Assembly (NCBI RefSeq): GCF_030285785.1
Contig: NZ_CP127247.1
Coordinates: forward strand, 3,309,501 to 3,373,500
DNA from: Parasedimentitalea psychrophila
GTDB taxonomy: Bacteria > Pseudomonadota > Alphaproteobacteria > Rhodobacterales > Rhodobacteraceae
Length of the DNA stretch: 64,000 bases
Direction of reading: 5' to 3'
Shown: piece after piece, positions 16,386-25,925 of the stretch
Layout: each line of letters begins with the position of its first letter
How positions within the stretch are numbered: position 1 is the stretch's first letter
The notes under the pieces: generated by a model
What the model was told of the DNA's origin: nothing
The model's input: only the letters and a program-made list of their open reading frames with translations
Database searches by the model: none
Translations under genes and position numbers: made by a program

Positions 16386-16838
16386 ATGTCTGAGATCCTA
16401 ACGAAGTCACGGGCCCGCAACATATTCTACGGAGGATCGCTATTCTTTGTAGTGATCTTTGGGGTCCTGTCCGTTCAAAGCCACCGATATGTGGTGGACA
16501 CATCAACCGCCGGAATGCCGCTGAGTGAAGCGGTCATTCTGGGCAAACATGTCTGGGAGCGGAACAGCTGCATCAACTGCCATACGCTGCACGGCGAGGG
16601 CGCCTATTTTGCCCCGGAGCTGGGCAATGTGATGACCCGCTGGGACACGCTGGATGACCCGGAAGGCGCTTATGAAATCCTCGATGGCTGGATGCAGGCG
16701 CAGCCCAGCGGCATTGAGGGCCGCCGTCAGATGCCTCATTTTGAGATCAACGAAGAAGAAATGCGCGGTCTCGCGGAGTTTCTGCGTTGGGCCGACCAGA
16801 CCGACACTCAGGGCTGGCCGCCCAATGATGCGGGTTAA
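16386..16838 (+). CDS. norC: Nitric oxide reductase subunit C (cytochrome c)
   Basis: A 150-residue membrane-anchored cytochrome c. An N-terminal transmembrane helix spans ~residues 15-33. A single haem c site, CINCH, is at 62-66 and a distal Met lies in the RRQMPHF segment. NorC passes electrons from periplasmic donors to NorB, which reduces NO to N2O. Length and order norC-norB-norQ-norD are standard. It starts 62 bases after an FNR-type box, and norB follows after 11 bases. Confidence 0.96.
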   Translation: MSEILTKSRARNIFYGGSLFFVVIFGVLSVQSHRYVVDTSTAGMPLSEAVILGKHVWERNSCINCHTLHGEGAYFAPELGNVMTRWDTLDDPEGAYEILDGWMQAQPSGIEGRRQMPHFEINEEEMRGLAEFLRWADQTDTQGWPPNDAG

Positions 16839-16849
16839 GGAGACACGCT

Positions 16850-18220
16850 ATGAAATATAAATCACAAAAAGTGGCCTATGCCTATTTCCTGGTGGCGATG
16901 GGTCTGTTCGCCATTCAGGTTCTGGGCGGGCTTATCGCCGGCTGGATCTACGTCTCGCCAAACTTTCTGTCTGAACTGCTGCCGTTCAACGTGGTGCGCA
17001 TGCTGCACACCAACGCGCTTGTTGTCTGGCTGCTGCTGGGCTTCTTTGGGGCGGCCTATTACCTGATCCCCGAGGAAAGCGAGCGCGAGATCTACTCGGT
17101 CAATCTGGCCTATCTGCAGTTGATCATTCTGGTGATCGGCACCCTGGGCGCGGTTCTCACTTACGTGTTTAACCCGTTTCCGGGCAACTATCTGCTGGGC
17201 ATGCAGGGGCGCGAGTTCCTGGAGCAGCCCACCTGGGTCAAACTGGGCATTCTGGTGGCGGCGCTGATCTTCCTGTTCAACATCTCGATGACGGTGCTGG
17301 CGGGACGTAAAACGGCCATTACCAATGTGCTGTTGACCGGTCTGTGGCTGCTGTCGCTGCTGTGGATCTTTGCCTTTATCAACCCTGACAACCTGAGCCT
17401 GGACAAAATGTACTGGTGGTTCGTGATCCATCTCTGGGTCGAAGCGACTTGGGAACTGGTGATGGCGTCGATCCTGGCCTTCCTGCTGCTGAAGCTGACA
17501 GGTGTGGACCGTGAAATCGTTGAAAAATGGCTCTATGTCATTGTATCCACTGCACTGTTCTCGGGCATTCTGGGCACCGGTCACCACTTTTACTGGATTG
17601 GTCTGCCGGGCTACTGGCAGTGGATCGGCTCGATCTTCTCGACTTTGGAAGTCATTCCGTTCTTCCTGATGATGAGCTTTGCCTTTGTCATGGTCTGGAA
17701 GGGCCGTCGCAATCACCCCAATAAGGCCGCGTTGCTTTGGTCGCTTGGGGCATCGACTGTCGCCTTCTTTGGCGCTGGTGTCTGGGGCTTCCTGCATACT
17801 TTGCACGGGGTGAACTTCTACAGCCACGGAACGCAAATCACTGCGGCCCACGGTCACCTGGCCTTTTACGGTGCCTATGTGGCGACCAACCTTGCGATCA
17901 TGAGCTATGCGATCCCGCATCTGCGTGGACGTGATCCCTATAATCAGGTGCTGAACATGGTCTCGTTCTGGCTGATGACCGGTGGCATGGCCTTCATGAC
18001 CTTTGTTCTGACCTTTGCCGGCACCATTCAAACCCACATGCAGCGGGTGCTGGGAGAGAACTTCATGGAGGTGCAGGACAGTCTGAGCCTGTTCTACATG
18101 ATGCGCTTTGGTTCTGGTCTGGCTGTGGTGATTGGCGCGCTGTTGTTCATCTATTCGATGATGGTGCCGCGTCGTGAACTGTTTGCAAAACGCTCTGATG
18201 CACCTGTGGCTGGAGAGTGA
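16850..18220 (+). CDS. norB: Nitric oxide reductase subunit B (cNOR catalytic subunit)
   Basis: A 456-residue integral membrane protein with about twelve helices, the catalytic haem b/haem b3-FeB subunit of cytochrome-c-dependent NO reductase. Conserved haem-copper oxidase histidines are visible: RMLHTNALVVW (low-spin haem), HLWVEATWEL with the FeB-site His and Glu, GTGHHFYWIG, and HGHLAFYGAY for haem ligands. The length excludes the longer quinol-oxidizing qNOR, which has an N-terminal extension. norQ starts almost immediately after it. Confidence 0.97.
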   Translation: MKYKSQKVAYAYFLVAMGLFAIQVLGGLIAGWIYVSPNFLSELLPFNVVRMLHTNALVVWLLLGFFGAAYYLIPEESEREIYSVNLAYLQLIILVIGTLGAVLTYVFNPFPGNYLLGMQGREFLEQPTWVKLGILVAALIFLFNISMTVLAGRKTAITNVLLTGLWLLSLLWIFAFINPDNLSLDKMYWWFVIHLWVEATWELVMASILAFLLLKLTGVDREIVEKWLYVIVSTALFSGILGTGHHFYWIGLPGYWQWIGSIFSTLEVIPFFLMMSFAFVMVWKGRRNHPNKAALLWSLGASTVAFFGAGVWGFLHTLHGVNFYSHGTQITAAHGHLAFYGAYVATNLAIMSYAIPHLRGRDPYNQVLNMVSFWLMTGGMAFMTFVLTFAGTIQTHMQRVLGENFMEVQDSLSLFYMMRFGSGLAVVIGALLFIYSMMVPRRELFAKRSDAPVAGE

Positions 18221-18222
18221 TT

Positions 18223-19020
18223 ATGAACGCCCAAAGCACTGATTTTGACGTGCCATTCTATCAGCCGGTTGGCAATGAATGTGCCTTGTTTGAAACAGCC
18301 CATACCAACGGTTTGCCCCTTCTTTTGAAGGGGCCGACCGGCTGCGGCAAAACCCGGTTTGTCGAACACATGGCGGCGCGCAGCGGCCGCAAGCTATACA
18401 CTGTCGCCTGCCACGATGATCTGTCGGCGGCGGATCTGATTGGCCGCTATCTGTTGCGCGGCGGCGAAACCGAATGGGTTGACGGGCCATTGACCCGGGC
18501 GGTGCGCGAAGGCGCCATCTGTTACCTGGACGAGGTGGTCGAGGCGCGCAAGGATGTCACCGTGGTGTTGCATCCGCTGACCGACAACCGCCGCACCCTG
18601 ATGGTGGATCGCACCGGCGAAGAACTGCAGGCGCCCAAAGGCTTTATGCTGGTTGCCAGCTATAACCCCGGCTATCAGAGCGTGCTGAAGCGGATGAAAC
18701 CCTCAACCCGGCAGCGCTTCCTGTCGGTGTCGTTTACCTTTCCGGATGCCGCAACCGAAACGGTTGTTGTCACCCGCGAAAGCGGTCTGGACGAGGCGCG
18801 TGTCAAGCCTCTGATCCGGCTGGCGGGCCATATCCGGGCGCTGTCTGGCATGGATCTGGAGGAGGGGGTCTCGACCCGGCTGCTGATCTATGCGGCACAG
18901 CTGATCGCCAGCGGCATGGGTCTTGAGCAGGCGCTGCAGGCGGCGATTGTTGAACCACTGACAGATGAGCCGGATGTTCAGACCGCCCTGCGCGATCTGA
19001 TCTCCGTGGTATACGGATAG
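18223..19020 (+). CDS. norQ: NorQ, MoxR-type AAA+ ATPase for NO reductase assembly
   Basis: A 265-residue MoxR/CbbQ-family AAA+ protein. Walker A GPTGCGKT is at residues 37-44, Walker B is in ICYLDEVVEA, sensor 1 lies in FMLVASYNPGY, and a CbbQ/NirQ C-terminal domain follows. NorQ acts with NorD to insert the non-haem iron of NorB. The ATG at 18223 is chosen because GGAG lies seven bases upstream; a GTG two codons earlier overlaps the norB stop. norD starts six bases after the stop. Confidence 0.95.
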   Translation: MNAQSTDFDVPFYQPVGNECALFETAHTNGLPLLLKGPTGCGKTRFVEHMAARSGRKLYTVACHDDLSAADLIGRYLLRGGETEWVDGPLTRAVREGAICYLDEVVEARKDVTVVLHPLTDNRRTLMVDRTGEELQAPKGFMLVASYNPGYQSVLKRMKPSTRQRFLSVSFTFPDAATETVVVTRESGLDEARVKPLIRLAGHIRALSGMDLEEGVSTRLLIYAAQLIASGMGLEQALQAAIVEPLTDEPDVQTALRDLISVVYG

Positions 19021-19025
19021 CATAA

Positions 19026-20933
19026 ATGGCCCTTCACCCGCTTGATCTGATGGACCCCGAGGAAGCAATCGGCAACCTCTGGCATGATTACGCCAGCTCC
19101 ATGGGGGCGCAGCCGCGCTTTGCGCAGGCGGCGGTGCAATTGTCCGATCTCCGGCCCAGCCTGGTGCTGTTGTTCCGGGCGCTTGGCGGCGAGGCCTCGG
19201 TGGAGATCGGCGAGGCCGCCGCCCTGCGCTCACATCACCGGCAATCGGTGGCGCGCAAGCTGGGCAACCGGGGCGAGCTGCTGTTTGTGCCGCGCTTTGA
19301 CGGCGAACGCCTTAGCCTGCCGCCGGTGATGGATGTCTTTCCGGAAGCTGCGATGAACCGGGCGGCCTATTTCTGGCTGGTCGCGCTGGCCGCGACCCGG
19401 CCCAACCTGCCTGCGGTATCTGGCTGCGGCTGTCTGCACGATCACGCCCAGATCGAGGCGATGGCGCAGGCCGCCGATCTGGCGTTTCAACGCTGCCCGG
19501 GCTTGCGCGGCGCCTATCAGCGGATGTGCAGCTTTATTCTGGTGACCCGGCCCAAACTGATGTTGCCCCGCGAAGAGGCCCGGCTTGAAGCTGCCATTCG
19601 TGACCAGCTGAACAGTCCGCAGGCGCAGGTGATAGATATTCCCGCACCGCAGCAGAGCCCCAAAAGCTATCTGCCCTTTACGCCGGTGCCGATCTGGTTG
19701 TCGTTGTCGGCGCCCGGATCCGGTGCCAGTGCGGGCGAGGAAGAAGAGGCGAATAATTCTGGCCCGCCGCCCGTTGCCGCGACCAGCAACCGCAAAATGG
19801 CGGCGCGCGAGGACCGCGACGAGGCCAACCGCAAGGACAGTCTGATCTTCCACCGGTTTGAATCGATCCTGTCCTGGGTCGAAAGCATGAACCTGAACCG
19901 CTCGATCGATGACGACAAGAACCCGGACGCGCAAAAGGCGGCGGATGATATGGACAAGATCATCCTGTCGCGCCACGACGACAAAAAGGCCGCCACCCGG
20001 CTGCGGATGCACCTGGATCTGGCGCCGGCGGATGCCGACCACGAGCGCCTGTCCGGGGTGTTTACATATCCCGAATGGGACCACCGCAAACGTCTCTATA
20101 TGCCGGACCACACCCGGGTGCTGGAGGCGGATGCCGATGCGGACGCGCCGCAGGCGCTTACCCCGGATCCGCGCCAGATGCGGGCGGTGCGCCGCCAGTT
20201 TGAGGCGCTGCGGCCGCGCCGGATTCTGCGGCCACGCCAGATTGAGGGCAGCGAGCTGGACCTGGATGCGCTGATCTCGGCGCGGGTGGACCTAAAGGCG
20301 GATGGCACCGCCAGCGATAGGATCTACCAAAGCATGCGCCAGATAGAGCGCGATCTTTCGGTGGGCTTTCTGTTGGATACCTCACGCTCGACCGAGGCCT
20401 CGGTGGGCGATGCCACGGTGCTTGATATCGCCCGCGAGAGTCTGGTGGCGCTGGCAGGTGGCATTGATGCCAGCGGTGACCGGCTGGGCATCTGGGGCTT
20501 TTCCTCGCTGCGCCGCGACCGGGTTTTTGTGAAGAAATGCAAGGGCTTTGATGCGCCGATGTCGCCAGAGGTCAGCCGCAAGATCTGCGGGCTGACCCCC
20601 TGCCACTACACCCGGCTTGGCGCCGCCATCCGCCACAGCACCGCGATGCTGGAGCAGGAACCCTCGAGCCGCAAACTGCTGCTGGTGCTGACCGATGGCA
20701 AACCCAATGATCTGGACCACTACGAGGGCATCCACGGCATTGAGGACAGCCATATGGCAGTGCGCGAGGCGCGCAGCCTGGGCCATGTTGTGCATGGAAT
20801 TGTCATAGATCAAGACGGCCAGGACTGGTTTGCGCGTATCTTTGGGCGGGCCGGGTTCACACTGCTGCCCGATCCAACCCGGTTAAGCCGGGCACTGCCG
20901 CAAATCTATCGTTGCCTCACTCAGGAGACCTGA
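19026..20933 (+). CDS. norD: NorD, von Willebrand factor A domain activation protein
   Basis: A 635-residue cytoplasmic protein. The C-terminal third carries a VWA domain with a MIDAS motif DTSRS beginning at residue 451 and a late LTDGKPND strand. The N-terminal part is helical with a charged, low-complexity middle section (~residues 235-310). NorD partners NorQ in activating NorB. The length and gene order agree with Paracoccus and Rhodobacter nor operons. Confidence 0.95.
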   Translation: MALHPLDLMDPEEAIGNLWHDYASSMGAQPRFAQAAVQLSDLRPSLVLLFRALGGEASVEIGEAAALRSHHRQSVARKLGNRGELLFVPRFDGERLSLPPVMDVFPEAAMNRAAYFWLVALAATRPNLPAVSGCGCLHDHAQIEAMAQAADLAFQRCPGLRGAYQRMCSFILVTRPKLMLPREEARLEAAIRDQLNSPQAQVIDIPAPQQSPKSYLPFTPVPIWLSLSAPGSGASAGEEEEANNSGPPPVAATSNRKMAAREDRDEANRKDSLIFHRFESILSWVESMNLNRSIDDDKNPDAQKAADDMDKIILSRHDDKKAATRLRMHLDLAPADADHERLSGVFTYPEWDHRKRLYMPDHTRVLEADADADAPQALTPDPRQMRAVRRQFEALRPRRILRPRQIEGSELDLDALISARVDLKADGTASDRIYQSMRQIERDLSVGFLLDTSRSTEASVGDATVLDIARESLVALAGGIDASGDRLGIWGFSSLRRDRVFVKKCKGFDAPMSPEVSRKICGLTPCHYTRLGAAIRHSTAMLEQEPSSRKLLLVLTDGKPNDLDHYEGIHGIEDSHMAVREARSLGHVVHGIVIDQDGQDWFARIFGRAGFTLLPDPTRLSRALPQIYRCLTQET

Positions 20934-20934
20934 A

Positions 20935-21114
20935 ATGATCCGCCTTTATACCCTTATCGCAGCGTTCCTGCTGCCCGCCCAGGTCTGGGCCGAGGCCTAT
21001 AACCGGCCCGTGCCGCAGGCCCAAAGCGCCACCGCCGAGTTCTGGTTCTTCATGGCCTCGCTACTGCTGGTCGGCGCCCTGGTCACCGTGGGCTGGCTGG
21101 TCCACAAAAGATGA
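20935..21114 (+). CDS. Small exported/membrane protein after norD
   Basis: A 59-residue gene: ATG at 20935, one base after the norD stop, with AGGAG in range. The product has a signal-like N-terminus (MIRLYTLIAAFLLPAQVWA), a short polar stretch and one transmembrane helix (about residues 36-56) ending in HKR. It resembles the small membrane subunits or assembly peptides that follow norD in other alphaproteobacteria, but I cannot assign it to a named family. It overlaps the next gene as ATGA, so the two are translated together. Confidence 0.7.
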   Translation: MIRLYTLIAAFLLPAQVWAEAYNRPVPQAQSATAEFWFFMASLLLVGALVTVGWLVHKR

Positions 21115-21386
21115 CCCGTGGGCTGGCTGGAGCAGAAGACGAGACCTCAGGCCCCACAGCTCCCCAAGAGGAGTCCCAAGGCTGGAGCAAGGCGAAGCTG
21201 ACTCTGGTGCTCTATCCGTTTGGCGCCGGCGCGGCAGCGGTGAACGTGTTCTTTGCCTCGCTGATCACCTCCTGGATCGGCTGGCCCGTTTTGACGCCAC
21301 TGACATCCATCGCCATCGGCATGCTGCTCGGCCTGCCAATAACCTACGCCTTCGCAGTACATATCCACAAATTGATGCAGAGCTAA
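21111..21386 (+). CDS. Small two-helix membrane protein of the nor operon
   Basis: A 91-residue protein starting at an ATGA overlap with the preceding gene. A polar N-terminus of about 30 residues is followed by two hydrophobic helices (about 31-55 and 60-83, with an SLITSWIGWPVLTPL turn). It is predicted as an inner-membrane protein with no known motif. By position it could be a NorE/NorF-type accessory factor, though similarity is not evident. The first codons contain the second copy of a 15-base direct repeat shared with the end of the preceding gene. Confidence 0.65.
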   Translation: MTRGLAGAEDETSGPTAPQEESQGWSKAKLTLVLYPFGAGAAAVNVFFASLITSWIGWPVLTPLTSIAIGMLLGLPITYAFAVHIHKLMQS

Positions 21387-21607
21387 GCCGCCTTGGCTGT
21401 CAGACTGTGGCGACTCACTCCGGGACATCTGCGATCCGACCGCGTTACAAAAGCTTCATTTGTCCTGGATTGCCAATTTATGTAGTCATGAAATATGGAC
21501 TCTTTCCTTATTGAACGGCGCACAGCCTCAAATCTCTGGATAGAGCGTCAGGTCAACGGCGGATTGTTGAAATCGGCCAATATCAGTCAACGCAGGATAT
21601 CTGAGAT

Positions 21608-22606
21608 ATGACGACTTATGCTTTGAATGGCCTTGGCCGCATGGGCAAACTTGCGCTGCGCCCCTTGCTGGAGCGCGGCGCCAATATTGCCTTCATCAAT
21701 GATGCTGTGGGCGACCCGGCAATGCATGCCCATCTGTTGGAGTTTGACAGTGTTCATGGGCGCTGGCCGGCTGAGTTTTCCTTTGATGATGCGTCGATCT
21801 CGATTGATGGTGCCCGTATTCCTGTCACCTGCAGCCGGAACTTGGAAGAGCTGCCGCTTGCGGGCGTGGACGTGGTGATTGACTGCACCGGGGTGTTCAA
21901 AACCGCGGCCAGCCTGGCGCCCTATTTTGCTGCGGGCGTGAAAAAGGTGGTTGTCTCGGCGCCGGTCAAAGATGGGCCGACAGCCAATATCGTGTTTGGC
22001 GTCAACGAGGGAGAGTATGACCCCGCAAGACATCAGATCGTCACCGCCGCAAGTTGCACAACCAATTGTCTGGCTCCGGTGGTCAAGGTTCTGATGGAGG
22101 GGATTGGCATCAAACATGGCTCAATCACCACAATCCACGATGTGACCAATACCCAGACCATTGTTGACCGCCCGGCAAAGGATCTTCGCCGCGCCCGGTC
22201 TGCGCTGAACAATCTGATCCCGACCACAACCGGGTCGGCAACGGCAATCACTCTGATCTACCCGGAACTGGCGGGCAAGCTGAACGGCCATGCGGTTCGG
22301 GTGCCGCTGCTTAATGCGTCGATTACCGATTGCGTATTCGAGATGCAGCGCGACACCTCGGTGGACGAGGTGAATGCGCTGTTCAAGGCGGCTGCGGCAG
22401 GGGATTTGCAGGGTATTCTTGGATATGAGGTCCGCCCGCTGGTGTCGTCGGATTATACCAATGACAAACGCAGCTGCATCATTGATGCGCCATCGACCAT
22501 GGTGGTGAACGGAACCCAGCTGAAGATCTATGCCTGGTACGACAATGAATATGGCTATGCCCATCGCCTGGTGGATGTGGCGTTCATGGTGGGCGCCGCG
22601 CTGTGA
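21608..22606 (+). CDS. gap: Glyceraldehyde-3-phosphate dehydrogenase, ArsJ-associated type
   Basis: A 332-residue GAPDH with an N-terminal NAD-binding fold ([14 protein letters not shown]), the catalytic Cys150 in SCTTN and the conserved C-terminal [10 protein letters not shown]. The next gene is arsJ, overlapping by four bases. In such pairs GAPDH uses arsenate in place of phosphate to make 1-arseno-3-phosphoglycerate, which ArsJ exports. No ArsR-type repressor gene lies nearby. The 220-base upstream gap shows no clear operator. A purely glycolytic role is possible but unlikely given the coupling. Confidence 0.88.
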   Translation: MTTYALNGLGRMGKLALRPLLERGANIAFINDAVGDPAMHAHLLEFDSVHGRWPAEFSFDDASISIDGARIPVTCSRNLEELPLAGVDVVIDCTGVFKTAASLAPYFAAGVKKVVVSAPVKDGPTANIVFGVNEGEYDPARHQIVTAASCTTNCLAPVVKVLMEGIGIKHGSITTIHDVTNTQTIVDRPAKDLRRARSALNNLIPTTTGSATAITLIYPELAGKLNGHAVRVPLLNASITDCVFEMQRDTSVDEVNALFKAAAAGDLQGILGYEVRPLVSSDYTNDKRSCIIDAPSTMVVNGTQLKIYAWYDNEYGYAHRLVDVAFMVGAAL

Positions 22607-23868
22607 CAGATGCGGCGGGCTACAAGGCCTATGTCGCGGTAACTGCGGCCTATTGGGCCTTTATGCTGACCGACGGGGCCCTGCGGATGTTGGTGCTGCT
22701 GCATTTTCACTCGCTGGGCTTTTCGCCGGTGCAGCTGGCCTATCTGTTTGTTCTCTATGAGATCGCAGGTGTTGTCACCAATCTGTCGGCCGGCTGGCTG
22801 GCGGCGCGTTTTGGCCTGACGACAACGCTATATGCCGGGCTTGGATTGCAAGTGATCGCATTGCTGTTGCTGGCGCAGCTTGATCCTTCCTGGGGCATAT
22901 CAGTCTCAGTTGTTTTTGTGATGTCGGTGCAGGGCCTGTCGGGCGTGGCCAAGGATCTGGCCAAGATGAGCTCCAAAAGTGCGGTGAAAATCCTGGCGCC
23001 GACGGCGAGCGGCGGCTTGTTCACTTGGGTGGCGGTGCTGACCGGATCGAAGAACGCGGTAAAGGGGCTGGGCTTTTTGCTGGGGGCGGCGCTACTGGCG
23101 GTCTTTGGCTTTGTTACATCGGTGTTGGCAATGGCGGCGGTGCTGATGATCGTGCTGATCGCGCTGGTTGCGGTGCGGCCATCCGGGCTGCCAGTTGGGC
23201 GCAAGGGTGCAAAATTCTCTGAGGTCGTCTCAAAAAACCGCAACATCAACTGGCTTAGCTTTGCCCGCTTGTTTTTGTTTGGCGCCAGAGATGTCTGGTT
23301 TGTTGTTGGTATTCCGATCTATTTCTATTCGGTGTTGTCGGACGGGTCCGAGCTGGGCAACCGGGGGGCCTTCTTTGCCATTGGCTTTTTCATGGCTGTC
23401 TGGACGATCCTTTATGGGGTTGTTCAGGCATCGGCCCCCAGAATTTTGAAAGCCAAATCCAGGTCCGAGCGGGAGCTGCTGGGGCAGGCACGGGTCTGGG
23501 CCGCTATGTTGGTCGCAGTACCCGCTGCACTGGCTGTCGCAGTGTTGTTATCTGGCGGGGCGTCCCACGGCCTGACGGTGGCGATTGTCCTGGGTCTGCT
23601 GCTGTTTGGCGGGGTGTTCGCGGTTAACTCATCGCTGCATTCCTACCTTATCTTGTCTCTGGCAGATGCCAGACGGGTCACTTTGGATGTGGGGTTTTAC
23701 TATATGGCAAACGCGGCTGGCCGGTTGATTGGCACGGTCCTGTCCGGGTTGACCTATCAGATCGGCGGGCTGGCGCTGTGTTTGGCAACCGCAGCGGCGA
23801 TGGTTTTCATCAGCTTTTGCGGCATCGGCAGGATGGAGATTCCGGCAAAAAAACACAGCCTGACTTAA
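22603..23868 (+). CDS. arsJ: ArsJ, organoarsenical (1-arseno-3-phosphoglycerate) efflux MFS transporter
   Basis: A 421-residue MFS protein with about eleven to twelve transmembrane helices. Segments typical of ArsJ include the N-terminal [19 protein letters not shown] and [19 protein letters not shown] near residue 110. GTG start at 22603 overlaps the gap stop as GTGA, giving tight coupling. Export of the unstable arsenate ester completes arsenate detoxification without reduction. An 87-base gap with no clear terminator separates it from speA. Confidence 0.9.
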   Translation: MTDAAGYKAYVAVTAAYWAFMLTDGALRMLVLLHFHSLGFSPVQLAYLFVLYEIAGVVTNLSAGWLAARFGLTTTLYAGLGLQVIALLLLAQLDPSWGISVSVVFVMSVQGLSGVAKDLAKMSSKSAVKILAPTASGGLFTWVAVLTGSKNAVKGLGFLLGAALLAVFGFVTSVLAMAAVLMIVLIALVAVRPSGLPVGRKGAKFSEVVSKNRNINWLSFARLFLFGARDVWFVVGIPIYFYSVLSDGSELGNRGAFFAIGFFMAVWTILYGVVQASAPRILKAKSRSERELLGQARVWAAMLVAVPAALAVAVLLSGGASHGLTVAIVLGLLLFGGVFAVNSSLHSYLILSLADARRVTLDVGFYYMANAAGRLIGTVLSGLTYQIGGLALCLATAAAMVFISFCGIGRMEIPAKKHSLT

Positions 23869-23955
23869 AGCTGGGGTCTGCGTTGCGGCAAAGGTCAGTG
23901 GCCGAAAACGGATGCAGTCAATATTTCCACTTGTTACAATAATATTTGGGGATAT

Positions 23956-25902
23956 ATGAGCAAAACGTGGTCGAGTCGTGCCATCTTACATCCCATCGCA
24001 GGAGGGCCCTCTGTGACATTGCAAAAGACAACGCCACACGCGGTTTACGCCATTGACAGATGGGGCATGGATTTGGTGTCGGTGCTGCCAAATGGCGACC
24101 TCGGCCTTAAGAACCCACTAAGCCCCGACGCGCCGGTGGTCAGCTTGCCGTCAATCATCCACGGTCTGCAGGAGCGTGGCATCCATACACCGCTGCTGCT
24201 TCGGGTCAGCTCGTTTCTTGAACAGGGTATCCGAAGCATCAACGACAGCTTTGCCGCTGCCATCACAAGGGTGGGCTATAAGGGGCAATATCGCGGGGTT
24301 TTCCCGATCAAGGTGAACCAGCAGGCGCAGGTGATTGACCGGATCGTCGAATTTGGCCGCCCCTATTCCTATGGTCTGGAGGCGGGGTCAAAGCCCGAGC
24401 TGGTGATCGCGCTGGCCCATACTCTGGCCAGCGATGCGCTGATCGTCTGCAACGGCGTGAAGGATGCGGAATTCATCCGGCTGGCGATCCTGTCGCGCAA
24501 GCTTGGCTTTAATACCGTCATCGTTTTGGAAAGCCCCAAAGAGCTGGAAACCGTTTTGGAGGTTGTCGCTGAGCTGGGCCAGGAGCCACTTTTGGGGGTG
24601 CGGGTCAAACTGACCAACCAGATCAGTGGCAATTGGGCTGAAAGCTCTGGCGACCGCTCCACCTTTGGCATGCCCACAGACCAATTGGTTGCGGTGGTTG
24701 ACCGGCTCCGAGAGACGGGGTTGCTGCATTGCTTAAAACTGCAGCATTCGCATCTTGGCTCGCAAATTCCCGATGTCAACGACGTGCGCCGCGCCGTCGG
24801 CGAGGCCTGCCGCTATTTTATCGAACTGACCCGCGAAGGGGTGCCGCTGACCCATCTTGATCTCGGCGGCGGCTTGGGCGTGGACTATACCGGCGAGAAA
24901 ACCGCCAGTGAAAACTCGATCAATTATTCGGTGGCTGAATATTGTGCCAATGTGGTGGAAACCGTCACCTATGCGCTGGACGAGGCCGGGCTCGATCATC
25001 CGACCCTGGTGACGGAAAGTGGCCGCGCCGTTGTTGCCACCTCATCCATGCTGGTGTTCAACGTGCTCGAGGCGACGCTATATGACGCGCATTCGGCACC
25101 TGAGCCCGATGCCAGTGACCATCATCTGGTCACCGACCTTGCGGCAATTACCGAATACCTCAGCCAGGATCGTCTGCAGGAATGTCTGAACGATGCGACA
25201 TTCTATCGAAACGAGCTCAGGGCGCTGTTTCGCCGTGGCTATATCGACCTGCGCCAGATGGCCCGGGGAGAGCGGATTTATCTGCACCTGATGTCCAAGA
25301 TCAAACACTTGGCGCCAGAGGTGGGGACGGCTCCCGAAATCGACGCTCATCTGGAAAAACTGGCTGACATCTACCACTGCAATTTCTCCCTGTTTCAGTC
25401 GCTGCCAGATGTCTGGGCGATTGATCAGCTGCATCCGGTGGTGCCCTTGCAAAGGTTGAACGAGGTGCCGGACAGACGCGCGGTTCTGTCTGACATCACC
25501 TGCGACTCGGATGGTAAGATCGACAGCTTCATTCTGGCAGACGGGGTGTCCGGATCACTGCCGGTGCATACGCTGGACGACAGCCAACCCTATTACATTG
25601 GCGCCTTTTTTGTTGGCGCCTATCAGGAAACACTGGGCGATTTGCACAATCTTTTTGGCGACACCAATATCGCCACGATTGAGCTGCGCGATGATGCCAG
25701 CTTTGATCTGCTGCATGAACAGGAGGGCGATACAATTGCCGAGGTCCTGTCTTATGTCGAATATGATCCCCGCGACTGTGTTGCGGCCTTTCGCAAGCTG
25801 ATTGATCAGGCCGTTTCGGAACGCCGTCTGGATGCTCGGGATCGAAAAACACTAATGGCCGCATACCGCGACAGCATAAACGGCTATACTTACTATGAAT
25901 AA
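23956..25902 (+). CDS. speA: Biosynthetic arginine decarboxylase
   Basis: A 648-residue PLP-dependent decarboxylase of the SpeA (fold III) type, converting arginine to agmatine. The PLP lysine is Lys119 in FPIKVNQQ. Other family segments are HLGSQIPD, LDLGGGLGVDY and VTESGRA, plus the C-terminal region after a characteristic helical insertion. The length matches bacterial SpeA. It heads a four-gene polyamine cluster. An AT-rich stretch just before the ATG may hold the promoter. Confidence 0.95.
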   Translation: MSKTWSSRAILHPIAGGPSVTLQKTTPHAVYAIDRWGMDLVSVLPNGDLGLKNPLSPDAPVVSLPSIIHGLQERGIHTPLLLRVSSFLEQGIRSINDSFAAAITRVGYKGQYRGVFPIKVNQQAQVIDRIVEFGRPYSYGLEAGSKPELVIALAHTLASDALIVCNGVKDAEFIRLAILSRKLGFNTVIVLESPKELETVLEVVAELGQEPLLGVRVKLTNQISGNWAESSGDRSTFGMPTDQLVAVVDRLRETGLLHCLKLQHSHLGSQIPDVNDVRRAVGEACRYFIELTREGVPLTHLDLGGGLGVDYTGEKTASENSINYSVAEYCANVVETVTYALDEAGLDHPTLVTESGRAVVATSSMLVFNVLEATLYDAHSAPEPDASDHHLVTDLAAITEYLSQDRLQECLNDATFYRNELRALFRRGYIDLRQMARGERIYLHLMSKIKHLAPEVGTAPEIDAHLEKLADIYHCNFSLFQSLPDVWAIDQLHPVVPLQRLNEVPDRRAVLSDITCDSDGKIDSFILADGVSGSLPVHTLDDSQPYYIGAFFVGAYQETLGDLHNLFGDTNIATIELRDDASFDLLHEQEGDTIAEVLSYVEYDPRDCVAAFRKLIDQAVSERRLDARDRKTLMAAYRDSINGYTYYE

Positions 25903-25925
25903 CATAACGACCTGGAGGCAAACCC

